DNA of 64,000 nt from Raphanus sativus (taxonomy: Eukaryota > Streptophyta > Magnoliopsida > Brassicales > Brassicaceae), in assembly GCF_000801105.2 (NCBI RefSeq), contig NC_079515.1:13764001-13828000 (forward strand), in the 5' to 3' direction. Shown here piece after piece: positions 42,132 to 55,335 of this stretch. A model generated the notes under the pieces. It did no database searches. It saw only the letters and a program-made list of their open reading frames with translations, and had not been told where the DNA came from. The translations under genes and the position numbers were made by a program. Each line of letters begins with the position of its first letter. Position 1 is the stretch's first letter.

Positions 42132-45100
42132 CTAAAGCTTTCCAGGGAACAGCTTAACCCGTGAATTGAAGAGTAAGACCTGATCGTTCGGAGCAAAGCT
42201 TCTGCTGATGATCCGTTTGTCGTGGAACGCCTTGGTCTTTTCCTTGTAGATCTTAGAACTCTCGTAGGCCAGATGCCTGATCTCCTCCAACTCGTGGATC
42301 TGAATGGTTCGCCTCTCTTTGGCGGGTTTGATGTCGAAGTTGAGTAGTTTGACAGCCCAAGCCGCCTTGTACTCTAGCTCAACAGGTAAGTGGCACGCCT
42401 TGCCATAGACCAGATGATAGGGAGTGGTCCCTAAAGGGGTCTTGTAGGCTGTTCTGTACGCCCAGAGAGCATCGTCAAGCTTAAGGGACCAGTCCTTGCG
42501 GGTGGTTTGACAGTCTTCTGCAAGATGTTCTTGATCTCTCTGTTGGAAACTCCACTTGACCACTTGTTTGAGGATGATAGGCGGTTGCAACCTTGTGTTT
42601 GACACCATTCTTGCTCAGCAATCCTTGGAACAACTTGTTGATAAAGTGAGTTCCACCATCGCTTATAACCACTCTAGGCACTCCAAATCTTGGAAAGATG
42701 ATGGAGGTGAACATCTTGGTTACAACTCGCGCATCATTGGTTGGACTAGCAATCGCTTCTACCCACTTGGAGACATAGTCCACAGCAACTAGGATGTACT
42801 CGTTCTTGTGAGAGACTGGGAAGGGTCCCATGAAATCGATCCCCCAGCAATCGAACACTTCAACTTCCAAGATGTAGTTCTGAGGCATCTCGTTTCTCTT
42901 GCTTATACTCCCCATCCTTTGGCATGAATTGCATCGAGATATGAAAGCGTGAGCATCTCTGAACATAGTGGGCCACCAGAAACCGGCTTGGAGGATCTTG
43001 GAAACTGTCTTGAAGGTGGCAAAGTGACCAGCATAAGAGGAACCGTGGCAGTGGTGAAGGATCCCTGGAATATCAGCCTCTGGAACACATCTCCTGAAGA
43101 TCCCATCCTTGCCTTGCCGATATAGATACGGCTCATCCCAGAAGTAGTGCCTCGCCTCCCTTAGAAATTTCCTCTTCTCATTCCCAGTGAACCTCAAAGG
43201 CTCTTTCTCAGCTGCCAAGAAGTTGGCAATCTCAGCAAACCATGGAAGGTTCGGGTACTCCTTCTGGATCACTGCAACGAATGCTCCTTCACGCGGGAAC
43301 AGTCCTTGATGACAGGTGACGACTGTTCCATGTTGCGCAGACCAATCGCATTGACGTACTCCATCGGTTGTTCCTCGTCAAGAACTGTCTCATCTGACAC
43401 TTTCATCCTGGAGAGATGATCTGCTACTCCATTATCAACCCCCTTCTTGTCTCTTATCTCCAGATCAAACTCTTGGAGCAAGAGAATCCATCTTAAGAGC
43501 CGCGGTTTAGCATCCTTCTTCGTGAGTAGGTACTTGAGAGCCGCGTGGTCTGTGTGCACAATCACCTTTGATCCAACCAGATAGGATCTGAACTTCTCAA
43601 AAGCGAACACGATGGCAAGGAGCTCCTTCTCTGTGGTTGCGTATCGGCACTGAGCTTCATCTAAGGTTCTGCTTGCATAGTAGATCACGTGAAGCTTCTT
43701 GTCTTTACGCTGTCCAAGGACTGCTCCCACTGCAAAATCACTTGCATCTGTCATGATCTCAAAGGGAGATCCCAGTCTGGAGGTTGGACAACTGGTGCAC
43801 TGACTAGGGCTCCTTGATCGTGTGGAATGCGGCTAAGCAGTCGCTGTCAAAGGCAAACTGAGCTTCCTTGCAGAGCAACCGAGTGAGTGGTCTCGCGATC
43901 TTAGAGAAGTCCTGGATGAACCTCCTATAGAAACCAGCGTGTCCCAAGAAACTCCTGATTCCCTTCACTGAAGTTGGTGGTTGCAGACTCATCATGACCT
44001 CGATCTTTGCCTTGTCCACCTCAATGCCTTTCTCTGATATCTTGTGTCCCAGAACAATCCCATCTCTGACCATGAAGTGGCATTTCTCCCAGTTCAGCAC
44101 CAGATGCTTCTCCTCGCATCGCTTCAGCACCCTGCACAAGTTTGACAAACAGACATGAAAGGAGCTTCCATAGACGCTGAAATCGTCCATGAAAACCTCC
44201 ATTATGTCTTCGATCAGATCAGTAAAAATCGACATCATGCATCGCTGGAAGGTCGCTGGAGCATTGCACAAGCCGAAGGGCATCCTCCTGTATGCATATG
44301 TTCCATAAGGGCATGTGAACGTCGTCTTCTCCTGATCATCTGGGTGGATGGGAATCTGAAAGAAACCTGAATAACCATCTAAAAAGCAATAGTAAGGGTG
44401 GTTAGCCAATCTCTCAAGCATTTGATCAATAAAAGGAAGTGGGAAGTGATCCTTACGAGTCGCAGCATTCAACTTACGAAAATCAATGCACATGCGATGA
44501 CCAGTAACTGTTCTAGTGGGGATCAATTCATTCTTTTCATTGGTTATCACAGTGATCCCACCTTTCTTAGGTACTACATGCACAGGACTAACCCACTTAC
44601 TATCAGAGATCGCATAGATCACACCTGCTTCTAGAAGTTTCATTATCTCTTTCTTTACAACATCTTTAGATTTGGGTTTAACCTCCTCTGATGTTCTACA
44701 GAAGTCATCGATTCATCTTCCAGGTGTATTCTATGCATGCACAGATCAGGTGAAATGCCAGGTATGTCAGCTAGAGAATAACCAAAGCCTTACGATATTT
44801 TCTCAGCTCACACAAGAGCAGAGCAGTCTCTGCATTGTTCAGGTCAGCATTCACAATGACAGGATATGTGGAATTGGGTCCAAGAAATGCATACCTGAGT
44901 CCCTTGGGAAGGGATTTGAGCTCTACCTTTGGAGCTTTCAGCTCGCTCCATGAGTCATCGGTCTGAGCTGCCGGAACAGACGGGTTCTGAGGCGCGGTTG
45001 TTCCAGTCGCTGTGCTGGACTCACTGTTCTCCCCAGACTTAGATTCGCCACCATTCTCTCATACTCCTGGCTGAATCCAGGAATTTGGCATAGGCATCAG

Positions 45101-46492
45101 CATCAACACTCTCTAAGCTCTGCTCGCTTCAGCTCTGACTAAGGCGAGTTCAAGTGGATCCTCGGTGAGAATCTCCTCTATCATTCCCTCATGCGGCTCT
45201 AATGGATCACCATCTTCTTGGACAGTGAAAGTTTGTCCATCCAGCATCGGTTTCTTGAGCATCTGATCCATCTCAAACTTCATCACAATATCTCCAAGGT
45301 GGAGATCAATCTTCCCTGTCGGACATCAATGATAGCTCCAACAGTGCAGAGGAATGGTCTGCCTAGGATCAGGGGATCATTGGAATCTTCCTCAACTTCC
45401 AGAACAACGAAATCGGCAGGAACAATTGTGTTTCCAACCAGAACTTGAAGATCTTCTAGGATTCCAACTGGAGACTTCACAGATCGATCAGCAAACACTA
45501 GGGACATCCTGGTAGGCTTGAAGTCCGTGTATCCAAGGCGCTTAGCCACAGTATATGGCATGAGGTTTATGCTCGACCCTAGATCGACCAGTGAGCATGA
45601 GAAAAGTGTTCTCCCAATCTGAACCGAGAGAACAAATTTTCCCGGATCACCCAACTTCTTGATCCTTCTGTTCTGGAGCACCGCGCTGCACTCCTTAGAG
45701 ACAATCATGAACTCGCTGTCATCAGATATCTTCCCAGAGATCAATCCTTGACAAAGCTACGCATGGATGGTATCATCTGGATCGCACTCATCAGAGGGAG
45801 CTTGACAGTTAGGTCTTCCAGCATCTTCCTGCACTTCATCTCTTCCTTATCCTTGCGTGTAGCCTTAGCTGGAACAGGGTAAGGCACTTTCGGTACATAC
45901 TGACGAGCAGGAGAAGGTGCTGCAGTCGGTGGAACAACCCCAGCGGGTCGCTCTGCTTCAGTCGGAACAGTCTCAGTAGATTGTTCTGCATATTCCTCAT
46001 CTGTGGGTACATCTTTAGATGGCTGATCCGACTCCTTCTGCTTCCCTTTCTCAGCCGATGTGAATCTCCTGGGGTCTAGATCAGGCAGTTGCTTTCCACT
46101 CCTCAAACCTACTGCATTGCACTCCTTGGGGTTCTTGTCTGTTTTTCCAGGGAGAGTTCCTTGCTGTCTCTTCACATTCTCAGCAGTCTGAGCAATCTGA
46201 ATATCCATCTGTCTCATATGGCTTTGAGACATTGTCATACTTCACACTCAGGTCATTGAACATATGATTCATCCTGGTGTTGATGTCGTTTGTGACCTGG
46301 TTCAGTGCTTTCCCCTGGATCTGCTGTCCTTGGAGCAGTTGGCTCATCATGTTGGCGAGGCTCTTCATGTCATCATGTGGAGCAGTCTGAGTCCGGTTGT
46401 GCAGCTTGCTGATTAACCGGCTGTTTTTTCTGGCTGTGGAATTGGGCATTCTTAGCTGGGTAAGGACAAAGGTTCTTCCCTGATTGCCATAA
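42132..46492 (-). pseudogene. Athila-type gag(partial)-pol, left copy, broken
   Basis: Homologous to 51473-55980. Readable parts: gag C-terminus 46449-45741, protease 45744-45283 (active site LVDLGSS), RT 44643-43804 (FMDD), RNase H 43754-43269, integrase finger and core 43272-42481, integrase end 42608-42132. Compared with the right copy it lacks single bases at many sites, for example near 43292, 43768, 43812, 45036, 45060, 45123, 45318, 45750 and 42510-42550. The 5' part of gag is missing at the N gap. Confidence 0.88.
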
Positions 46493-46592
46493 NNNNNNNN
46501 NNNNNNNNNNNNNNNNNNNNNNNNNNNNNNNNNNNNNNNNNNNNNNNNNNNNNNNNNNNNNNNNNNNNNNNNNNNNNNNNNNNNNNNNNNNN
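46493..46592. other. Assembly gap of 100 N
   Basis: Sequence on the left corresponds to 55982 in the right copy and on the right to about 57334. About 1.35 kb (5' gag and primer site) is therefore absent, and 100 is a placeholder length. Confidence 0.97.
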
Positions 46593-46593
46593 G

Positions 46594-47740
46594 GATACAC
46601 TAAAAATGAATCCTTGCTACTGCCAAGTTAACAGTTGCAATTGTAGTACTTGAGATTCAAATCCAGAGGACCAGTCTACACTCTAGTTCTATAAGTTTCA
46701 GAATCAAGCTAAGAAGAAGATATGATTGGTTGAAATAGGCGATAGTAAACAAGCAAAATAAACACGAGATTGATTCAATTAAACAAGAGCTAGCCTAGGG
46801 TATTTCATTGGGTGTTGAATTGGAGCCAAACAATTATTCAAGCGCGATGAAGTGCTTTCTAGAACTCGGATCACTCAGCTGGAACACTCCACTCGTGGTA
46901 GTGTGTCGCTTTGCAGATCGATCTCACCACCTAACTGTCGTTGGGATGAGGATCGATTGCAAGCTTTAGAGAACAGGTCCGATCAGTTCACTTACCACCC
47001 TAATATCTACTTTCGCTGATTAGGGATACTAAGCTCATTCAATACATGTCAAGTTATCATCCTAAGCGGTTAACTAGGTGATGAACTAGTGATCTAACAT
47101 CAAGTGATCAGTTTAATGAAAGCAGTAAGAACAGTATGAATGAAGAACAGTTATGGATCGCTTATCTATGTTTAGCTCATGTCTCAACACCCTAAAAACC
47201 CTAGGCGAGCAAGGTCACTACTCGATCATGATGCACATAAACAAAGACATAAATCCTGAATAAAATTGCATAAGAACAGAGTATGAAACAATAGGGTTCA
47301 GATGATCTTCTCTATGAGAGGATGGATTCTTCTCCCTTACAAGTTGCAGATCGCAAATACTCAGTGTTCTCTTGTAAAAACTAGCGTAAGAAAAATAGAA
47401 AAAGATAGATGGCGTTTTTATATGGAGGCGCCAATCAGAAGAAAAGAGATTAGGGCAACAGGGCTTTAATTCCCGAAATAGGAGTTTCCATATTCGTCTG
47501 GAACAATCTCCGGATCACTCCGTCTGCTTGTTCCGCTTGAGAGAGAACAGTCTCGGGACTGTTCTCTTGAGTGTTCTCCGCAGGAATGCTCCAAAAGGAC
47601 TTCTTTTCATCAGGCACCTTTCTCTTTCTTCTTACTAACTCCAGACCTGTAAAAGGTCAAAAAGGACTAGACTGACACGAATTAGTGACTTGAAACAAAT
47701 GAAAACATATATACAATGATGTGAAAAACACCATATATCA
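46594..47740 (-). repeat. Athila-type LTR 2 (middle)
   Basis: Starts at GATACACTAAAA right after the gap and ends CACCATATATCA. Followed by the polypurine tract 47741-47754. Contains the perfect hairpin 47542-47567. Confidence 0.92.
47542..47567. repeat. 11-bp hairpin in the Athila-type LTR
   Basis: Arms AGAGAACAGTC and GACTGTTCTCT around loop TCGG; a perfect copy also at 58275-58300, and a copy with one base missing near 38036-38060. Could form in the transcript or bind a dimeric factor. Confidence 0.8.
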
Positions 47741-47754
47741 ATTCCCCCAGACTT
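47741..47754 (-). other. Polypurine tract, Athila-type, right copy
   Basis: AAGTCTGGGGGAAT on the minus strand next to LTR 2. Confidence 0.8.
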
Positions 47755-48344
47755 AGATCCTTGTTTGTCCTCGAACAAGGCAAGTACCAAGAACAGGGAG
47801 AAAGGTTTGAAAGCGTGGGAACTCGCTTATTCTCAGCACCCATACTCTTACCACAAATCTCTGAACCATACAAGCTGTAGATTAGGACCACACACACTTA
47901 CTGAGAACCCCCTGATCGCTGTTCGAAGATCGGCTCCTTACTCTACATCTCAACCTGAAAGGCAACACTTTCGAGACAAAACTCCTTATGTTCAATTAAG
48001 ATCAGCGTGAGCTTCTTGTCACAGGCTCTACTCAGAGAGAACGGGCTAGGTATAGAACAGGCTAACTTTTATGGTGGAGTTCAAGAGTGTTTAGGTTTAC
48101 CAAGAGCGGGTGCAGGATATCGCACAAAATGGTCGTGAGAGGACGGCTCCATTGAGGTCCACAGTCCTTACTCATCTCTGCTAATCGGACTGCTCTCCGA
48201 TAGATCGATCATAGGACTGCTCTGCGCGATTCAACTTCCCCTTCAGAACACTTCACTGAAACCACCATTACCTTCTCAACTTCCCCAGTGGCATGCATCA
48301 TGGATTCTTCCCTTCTCGTCACCAGTAAATCAAAGCAAAAACAA

Positions 48345-48379
<35 letters not shown>

Positions 48380-49260
48380 TATATACTGAAATACAAAATG
48401 CTGGGGTGACGCAGAGGAGGTAACAAGTGATGTACATGATGCCACTGGTGATTCATTCTGGTCTGTTCTAGCCACTTACTTCTTCGTTGTTCTCTATGGT
48501 ATCGGAACAGGCACCTCGGTTGTTCTCTTTCGTACCGGAACAAGCACTCCGGTTGTTCTGCCTGCTTCCACTGTGTGAGCATTGATGAGTAAGAACTGCG
48601 TCGATCCTTTCCTCTCCGACCTTTTTGCACATATCTGCACATAAAGTACTAGAAAAGCAAATGCATGAGGGTGGAATAAAAGGTCAGGGTTCAAGGTGGG
48701 AACTAGCTAAAGATGAGCTAGCCACTCAGGAACAGCAAGAGGGATAAAAATCGGATAAGAAGTCCTGAGTGTAGTTCTCATTCTACCCTGATCTAGTGCC
48801 CATGACAAGAAGAATTAAAGTCCAGATTAGGTTCAGATAAAGTGGAGTTAAGTCTGCCCAGTGTAACCTGATCGGTATAGAACTTCTGGAGTGTCAAATG
48901 AGATAAGTCAGGGTGTTCCAGGTCCATGTGTGGGTCTTTCATCACTGCTAAGGTCACTGAATAAGAAGGTTAAAGCACGAGGTGGTTAAAGAGCATCACA
49001 AAATAAGGTCCTGATTCCCACAATAGTTTTGACTGACTCGATCCTAAAGACTGACTCGATAAAAACATAAAATGACACAAGGACTGACTCAAAAGCACAC
49101 AAGCGAATATAGTACAATCGCTCCCCCAGACTTAGTTCACACCATCCCTGGTTGTGAAAATAAATCAGAGGAAGCTGAACACACCAAACAGAAGCAAATA
49201 ACATAAAAAATAAAATAGTTCAGATGGATAAGACAAGGGATAGAAATAGTCCTTTCGGAC
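47755..49260. other. 3' untranslated region, Athila-type, right copy
   Basis: Same content as 38247-39761, including the poly-T/TA tract (about 48349-48385) and the extra polypurine-like motif near 49122. No gene supported. Confidence 0.65.
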
Positions 49261-50666
49261 TCAGTCTGAATCGCCGCTACCGGAGTGACCAGCTGTCCTC
49301 CTGTTCCTCGGCAGTCTCACTGCTCCAGTCGATGTTCCTGCCTGTTCCTTGCCTGGGCGCCTTGTTCTCTGCGGCGTACGCTCCTCCTGGGCTCCAATGC
49401 AGCCGCCTGTGATCGCCCTGAGTATCCTCTTCATGAGGCTGTTGTTCTTCTTCTGGGACTCAACCATCCAGCGTCTGTAGGCGTGATCATCAGTCACATC
49501 GGTGAATCCTCCAAGTCATCACCATCAGCCGGTGGAGTCACATGCTCCACATCATCCATGTCTTCATCATCGTGCTGAACCGGCGCCTTCGGATCATCGC
49601 AGAGGTGCTCTTCATCGAGTGAGAACACAATGTTCTCCAAGGATAAGAAGTCTGTGAACCCAGGCATAGGGAGCTTGCAGTACAGAGGGTTCCCTTCTTT
49701 ATCCTGGAACTTGTAGGTGGTCTCGTCGCGCAGATGTGGCATGCGATCAGGTAAGGAGTATCGATGTACTCCATCTCAGAGACGACCTGTAGAGCTGAGG
49801 TTGATGTTGAAGCGCTTGGAACAAGGGTGTGAGCAGACTGCCGCAACGATCCTTCTTATCATCAGTCCGAACCAGTGTGTCTCTGCGGTCAGCGAACATG
49901 GAGATGAGATGAAACCCTGGGTTGGTCTTGACTTCCTGGATCGGGGTGATGTTCTCTCTGCGCATCTCGTCCTCAAGTCCCGTGTAGAGAACCTGGAGCT
50001 CTCCATTCGTGATCTTGGAGGTGTACTCCTTCGCGAACAGGACATTGGACACAATCTTGGCGATGATCCGGATAGCAGGGTTCCGGATCTGCGACTGATA
50101 GGCCTTGCGAGAGGTGAACTTGCCGGCTGCGATGAGATCCCAAAAGGTGTCTGCCGGCTTGAACTTCTTTTCCACTGAAACTCCTTTGGCGTGTCTGCAA
50201 TCTCGAGTAGCGTGTTCAGATCGTTGAGAGAGATGGTGCAGAATTTGCCATCAGCCATGAAGGAGAAGGAGCAGTTCTCGTACGTAGGCGCATTGGGGTT
50301 CTGGTAAGTGATCTTGCACGTCGCGAGCACTTGCCTGACCAAGTCTGGGTAGAGAACCTGTGCCTGGTAGCAGAGAGGCATGAATCCCATAGCCTGCATC
50401 GTGTCGAACACCTCAGTGTCAAGGCCTAGAGCGCCTAGTTTGGCTGGTGCACGAATCCCGTGGGCAAGATCTCTGCTAGGAGGAGCCTGTTGTATATCGC
50501 TGCCGACTCCTTGTCCCATCCCTCAACGTTGAAGTCAAGGAGCATCGGATCATTGAGGTCGATGGGCTCCCTCAGTCTTGTTCGGCCATGGGTAACCAGG
50601 TGGAGCACTCGCGGCTGGAGAAGCTGTGCTCTTGGTGGCTCTTGCGTTCTGCATCTTTGGAGGCAT
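49261..50666 (-). pseudogene. Athila ORF downstream of integrase, right copy, broken
   Basis: Near-identical in DNA to 39762-41177, but small indels change frame near 49507-49520, 49730, 49788-49815, 50183 and 50445-50575. It is therefore readable only in pieces (for example 49747-50175 and 50216-50519). Confidence 0.85.
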
Positions 50667-51215
50667 CTGCAAGACAAAACAAATCCCAATATCAGCACAG
50701 TTCGTTGGTTGTTCTAGAAACGATGGAACAATCCAATCTTCTTGTTCTACTCAAGTCCATCGATTACTAGACAACCTACACAAGCCTCAATCTCAACAGT
50801 AGAAATCGCAAAGGCCAAGAATCACAAGCAACAAATCGGTTCCTCTTCCATTGAAAATCAATCATGAATTCAATCCTAGTAGCAAGTATACTATCAAGAG
50901 CTACAACCTAGGATGAAATCGCAAAGCATAAAGGAAAGAGAGAACCCAAGAAATCACTCCCAAATCGCGATTTGCATGCGCAAAAAAGGGGAGAGTTCTT
51001 GTCCGATTACCTTGATTGGAGAGGTGATTCCTGCAAAACAACCCAATCTCAAGAAATCCCAAGAGGTTAGAACCAAAATCGATGAGAAAGAGAGAGGATG
51101 TGTGAGTTCGCGATTTTAGGGTTCTAAGGGGGGGGGGGGGGTTTGCGGCGAGAGAGAGATGTGGGGAAGTGGAATGTTTGGGCCTTTAAATAGGTCCATC
51201 AAAACCGCTTCCCCT

Positions 51216-51251
<36 letters not shown>

Positions 51252-51472
51252 TTGGGAACAATCGGCGGAACAACCGCTGGAGTGCTCTCCTGGAGTGATC
51301 TCGAATTTTTTTGATTTTTCAACCTGCAAGTTAGTTCCTAGAAAGATAAAGACAAAAAGAAAACAATATTTACACTCACCAGTGGGTTGCCTCCCACCAA
51401 GCGCTTGTTTTCTGTCACTAGCTTGACTTCAATGAGCCGATTAGGCTTGAGGGGGATCGCTTAAGGGTATCT
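50667..51472. other. Spacer between integrase and the downstream ORF, right copy
   Basis: As 41178-42131, with a longer T run. No gene. Confidence 0.55.
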
Positions 51473-52440
51473 CTACACCTTCAGCGATTGTTGTGTCAGC
51501 AAGATATGGCTTGAGACGCTGACCATTGACAACAAATTCTCCTCCTCTTGTGTCCAGCAACACAACAGCTCCATAGGGCGAACCTCCTTAATGGTGAAAG
51601 GTCCAGACCATCTGGACTTAAGCTTTCCAGGGAACAGCTTAACCCGTGAATTGAAGAGTAAGACCTGATCGTTCGGAGCAAAGCTTCTGCTGATGATCCG
51701 TTTGTCGTGGAACGCCTTGGTCTTTTCCTTGTAGATCTTAGAACTCTCATAGGCCAGATGCCTGATCTCCTCCAACTCGTGGATCTGAATGGTTCGCCTC
51801 TCCTTGGCGGGTTTGATGTCGAAGTTGAGTAGTTTGACAGCCCAAGCCGCCTTGTACTCTAGCTCAACAGGTAGGTGGCACGCCTTGCCATAGACCAGAT
51901 GATAGGGAGTGGTCCCTAAAGGGGTCTTGTAGGCTGTTCTGTACGCCCAGAGAGCATCGTCAAGCTTAAGGGACCAGTCCTTGCGGGTGGTGTTGACAGT
52001 CTTCTGCAGGATGTTCTTGATCTCTCTGTTGGAAACTTCCACTTGACCACTTGTTTGAGGATGATAGGCGGTTGCAACCTTGTGTTTGACACCATTCTTG
52101 CTCAGCAATCCTTGGAACAACTTGTTGATAAAGTGAGTTCCACCATCGCTTATAACCACTCTAGGCACTCCAAATCTTGGAAAGATGATGGAGGTGAACA
52201 TCTTGGTTACAACTCGCGCATCATTGGTTGGACTAGCAATCGCTTCTACCCACTTGGAGACATAGTCCACAGCAACTAGGATGTACTCGTTCTTGTGAGA
52301 GACTGGGAAGGGTCCCATGAAATCGATCCCCCAGCAATCGAACACTTCAACTTCCAAGATGTAGTTCTGAGGCATCTCGTTTCTCTTGCTTATACTCCCC
52401 ATCCTTTGGCATGAATTGCATCGAGATATGAAGCGTGAGC
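51473..52440 (-). pseudogene. Athila-type integrase, right copy, shifted one frame from pol
   Basis: Readable from the CNSCQRMG part of the zinc finger through the DDE core ([25 protein letters not shown]) to the C-terminus. It would be continuous with 52390-55335 but for a one-base difference near 52430, where the left copy has an extra A. All catalytic residues are visible. Confidence 0.85.
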
Positions 52441-55335
52441 ATCTCTGAACATAGTGGGCCACCAGAAACCGGCTTGGAGGATCTTGGAAACTGTCTTGAA
52501 GGTGGCAAAGTGACCAGCATAAGAGGAACCGTGGCAGTGGTGAAGGATCCCTGGAATATCAGCCTCTGGAACACATCTCCTGAAGATCCCATCCTTGCCT
52601 TGCCGATAGAGATACGGCTCATCCCAGAAGTAGTGCCTTGCCTCCCTTAGAAATTTCCTCTTCTCATTCCCAGTGAACCTCAAAGGCTCTTTCTCAGCTG
52701 CCAAGAAGTTGGCAATCTCAGCAAACCATGGAAGGTTCGGGTACTCCTTCTGGATCACTGCAACGAATGCTCCTTCTACGCGGGAACAGTCCTTGATGAC
52801 AGGTGACGACTGCTCCATGTTGCGCAGACCAATCGCATTGACGTACTCCATCGGTTGTTCCTCATCAAGAACTGTCTCATCTGACACTTTCATCCTGGAG
52901 AGATGATCTGCTACTCCATTATCAACCCCCTTCTTGTCTCTTATCTCCAGATCAAACTCTTGGAGCAAGAGAATCCATCTTAAGAGCCGCGGTTTAGCAT
53001 CCTTCTTCGTGAGTAGGTACTTGAGAGCCGCGTGGTCTGTGTGCACAATCACCTTTGATCCAACCAGATAGGATCTGAACTTCTCAAAAGCGAACACGAT
53101 GGCAAGGAGCTCCTTCTCTGTGGTTGCGTATCGGCACTGAGCTTCATCTAAGGTTCTGCTTGCATAGTAGATCACGTGAAGCTTCTTGTCTTTACGCTGT
53201 CCAAGGACTGCTCCCACTGCAAAATCACTTGCATCTGTCATGATCTCAAAAGGGAGATCCCAGTCTGGAGGTTGGACAACTGGTGCACTGACTAGGGCTC
53301 CCTTGATCGTGTGGAATGCGGCTAAGCAGTCGCTGTCAAAGGCAAACTGAGCTTCCTTGCAGAGCAACCGAGTGAGTGGTCTCGCGATCTTAGAGAAGTC
53401 CTGGATGAACCTCCTATAGAAACCAGCGTGTCCCAAGAAACTCCTGATTCCCTTCACTGAAGTTGGTGGTTGCAGACTCATCATGACCTCGATCTTTGCC
53501 TTGTCCACCTCAATGCCTTTCTCTGATATCTTGTGTCCCAGAACAATCCCATCTCTGACCATGAAGTGGCATTTCTCCCAGTTCAGCACCAGATGCTTCT
53601 CCTCGCATCGCTTCAGCACCCTGCACAAGTTTGACAAACAGACATGAAAGGAGCTTCCATAGACGCTGAAATCGTCCATGAAAACCTCCATTATGTCTTC
53701 GATCAGATCAGTAAAAATCGACATCATGCATCGCTGGAAGGTCGCTGGAGCATTGCACAAGCCGAAGGGCATCCTCCTGTATGCATATGTTCCATAAGGG
53801 CATGTGAACGTCGTCTTCTCCTGATCATCTGGGTGGATGGGAATCTGAAAGAAACCTGAATAACCATCTAAAAAGCAATAGTAAGGGTGGTTAGCCAATC
53901 TCTCAAGCATTTGATCAATAAAAGGAAGTGGGAAGTGATCCTTACGAGTCGCAGCATTCAACTTACGAAAATCAATGCACATGCGATGACCAGTAACTGT
54001 TCTAGTGGGGATCAATTCATTCTTTTCATTGGTTATCACAGTGATCCCACCTTTCTTAGGTACTACATGCACAGGACTAACCCACTTACTATCAGAGATC
54101 GCATAGATCACACCTGCTTCTAGAAGTTTCATTATCTCTTTCTTTACAACATCTTTTAGATTTGGGTTTAACCTCCTCTGATGTTCTACAGAAGTCATCG
54201 ATTCATCTTCCAGGTGTATTCTATGCATGCACAGATCAGGTGAAATGCCAGGTATGTCAGCTAGAGAATAACCCAAAGCCTTACGATATTTTCTCAGCTC
54301 ACACAAAAGCAGAGCAGTCTCTGCATTGTTCAGGTCAGCATTCACAATGACAGGATATGTGGAGTTGGGTCCAAGAAATGCATACCTGAGTCCCTTGGGA
54401 AGGGATTTGAGCTCTACCTTTGGAGCTTTCAGCTCGCTCCATGAGTCATCGGTCTGAGCTGCCGGAACAGACGGGTTCTGAGGCGCGGTTGTTCCAGTCG
54501 CTGTGCTGGACTCACTGTTCTCCCCCAGACTTAGATTCGCCACCATTCTCTCAATACTCCTGGCTGAATCCAGGAATTTGGCATAGGCATCAGCATCAAC
54601 ACTCTCTAAGCTCTGCTCGGCTTCAGCTCTGACTAAGGCGAGTTCAAGTGGATCCTCGGTGAGAATCTCCTCGATCATTCCCTCATGCGGCTCTAATGGA
54701 TCACCATCTTCTTGGACAGTGAAAGTTTGTCCATCCAGCATCGGTTTCTTGAGCATCTGATCCATCTCAAACTTCATCACAATATCTCCAAGGTGGAGAT
54801 CAATCTTCCCTTGTCGGACATCAATGATAGCTCCAACAGTGCAGAGGAATGGTCTGCCTAGGATCAGGGGATCATTGGAATCTTCCTCGACTTCCAGAAC
54901 AACGAAATCGGCAGGAACAATTGTGTTTCCAACCAGAACTTGAAGATCTTCGAGGATTCCAACTGGAGACTTCACAGATCGATCAGCAAACACTAGGGAC
55001 ATCCTGGTAGGCTTGAAGTCCGTGTATCCAAGGCGCTTAGCCACAGTATATGGCATGAGGTTTATGCTCGACCCTAGATCGACCAGTGAGCATGAGAAAA
55101 GTGTTCTCCCAATCTGAACCGAGAGAACAAATTTTCCCGGATCACCCAACTTCTTGATCCTTCTGTTCTGGAGCACCGCGCTGCACTCCTTAGAGACAAT
55201 CATGAACTCGCTGTCATCAGATATCTTCCCAGAGATCAATCCCTTGACAAAGCTACGCATGGATGGTATCATCTGGATCGCACTCATCAGAGGGAGCTTG
55301 ACAGTTAGGTCTTCCAGCATCTTCCTGCACTTCAT
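52390..55335 (-). CDS. Athila-type protease-RT-RNase H-integrase N-part, right copy
   Basis: Open frame of 981 codons. The protease has [12 protein letters not shown], the DLGS form usual in Athila elements rather than DTG. The RT has [10 protein letters not shown] and [10 protein letters not shown] (catalytic FMDD). The RNase H has [20 protein letters not shown] and [11 protein letters not shown]. The integrase finger begins with [12 protein letters not shown]. The frame overlaps the end of gag, and a one-base deletion near 55376 separates it from gag; the left copy reads through at this point, so the ancestral gag and pol were one frame. Confidence 0.9.
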   Translation of the reverse strand: MKCRKMLEDLTVKLPLMSAIQMIPSMRSFVKGLISGKISDDSEFMIVSKECSAVLQNRRIKKLGDPGKFVLSVQIGRTLFSCSLVDLGSSINLMPYTVAKRLGYTDFKPTRMSLVFADRSVKSPVGILEDLQVLVGNTIVPADFVVLEVEEDSNDPLILGRPFLCTVGAIIDVRQGKIDLHLGDIVMKFEMDQMLKKPMLDGQTFTVQEDGDPLEPHEGMIEEILTEDPLELALVRAEAEQSLESVDADAYAKFLDSARSIERMVANLSLGENSESSTATGTTAPQNPSVPAAQTDDSWSELKAPKVELKSLPKGLRYAFLGPNSTYPVIVNADLNNAETALLLCELRKYRKALGYSLADIPGISPDLCMHRIHLEDESMTSVEHQRRLNPNLKDVVKKEIMKLLEAGVIYAISDSKWVSPVHVVPKKGGITVITNEKNELIPTRTVTGHRMCIDFRKLNAATRKDHFPLPFIDQMLERLANHPYYCFLDGYSGFFQIPIHPDDQEKTTFTCPYGTYAYRRMPFGLCNAPATFQRCMMSIFTDLIEDIMEVFMDDFSVYGSSFHVCLSNLCRVLKRCEEKHLVLNWEKCHFMVRDGIVLGHKISEKGIEVDKAKIEVMMSLQPPTSVKGIRSFLGHAGFYRRFIQDFSKIARPLTRLLCKEAQFAFDSDCLAAFHTIKGALVSAPVVQPPDWDLPFEIMTDASDFAVGAVLGQRKDKKLHVIYYASRTLDEAQCRYATTEKELLAIVFAFEKFRSYLVGSKVIVHTDHAALKYLLTKKDAKPRLLRWILLLQEFDLEIRDKKGVDNGVADHLSRMKVSDETVLDEEQPMEYVNAIGLRNMEQSSPVIKDCSRVEGAFVAVIQKEYPNLPWFAEIANFLAAEKEPLRFTGNEKRKFLREARHYFWDEPYLYRQGKDGIFRRCVPEADIPGILHHCHGSSYAGHFATFKTVSKILQAGFWWPTMFRDAHASYLDAIHAKGWGV

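Noticed and set aside
46373..46600. ORF containing a run of unknown residues
   Set aside because: It crosses the 100-N gap and is not real sequence.
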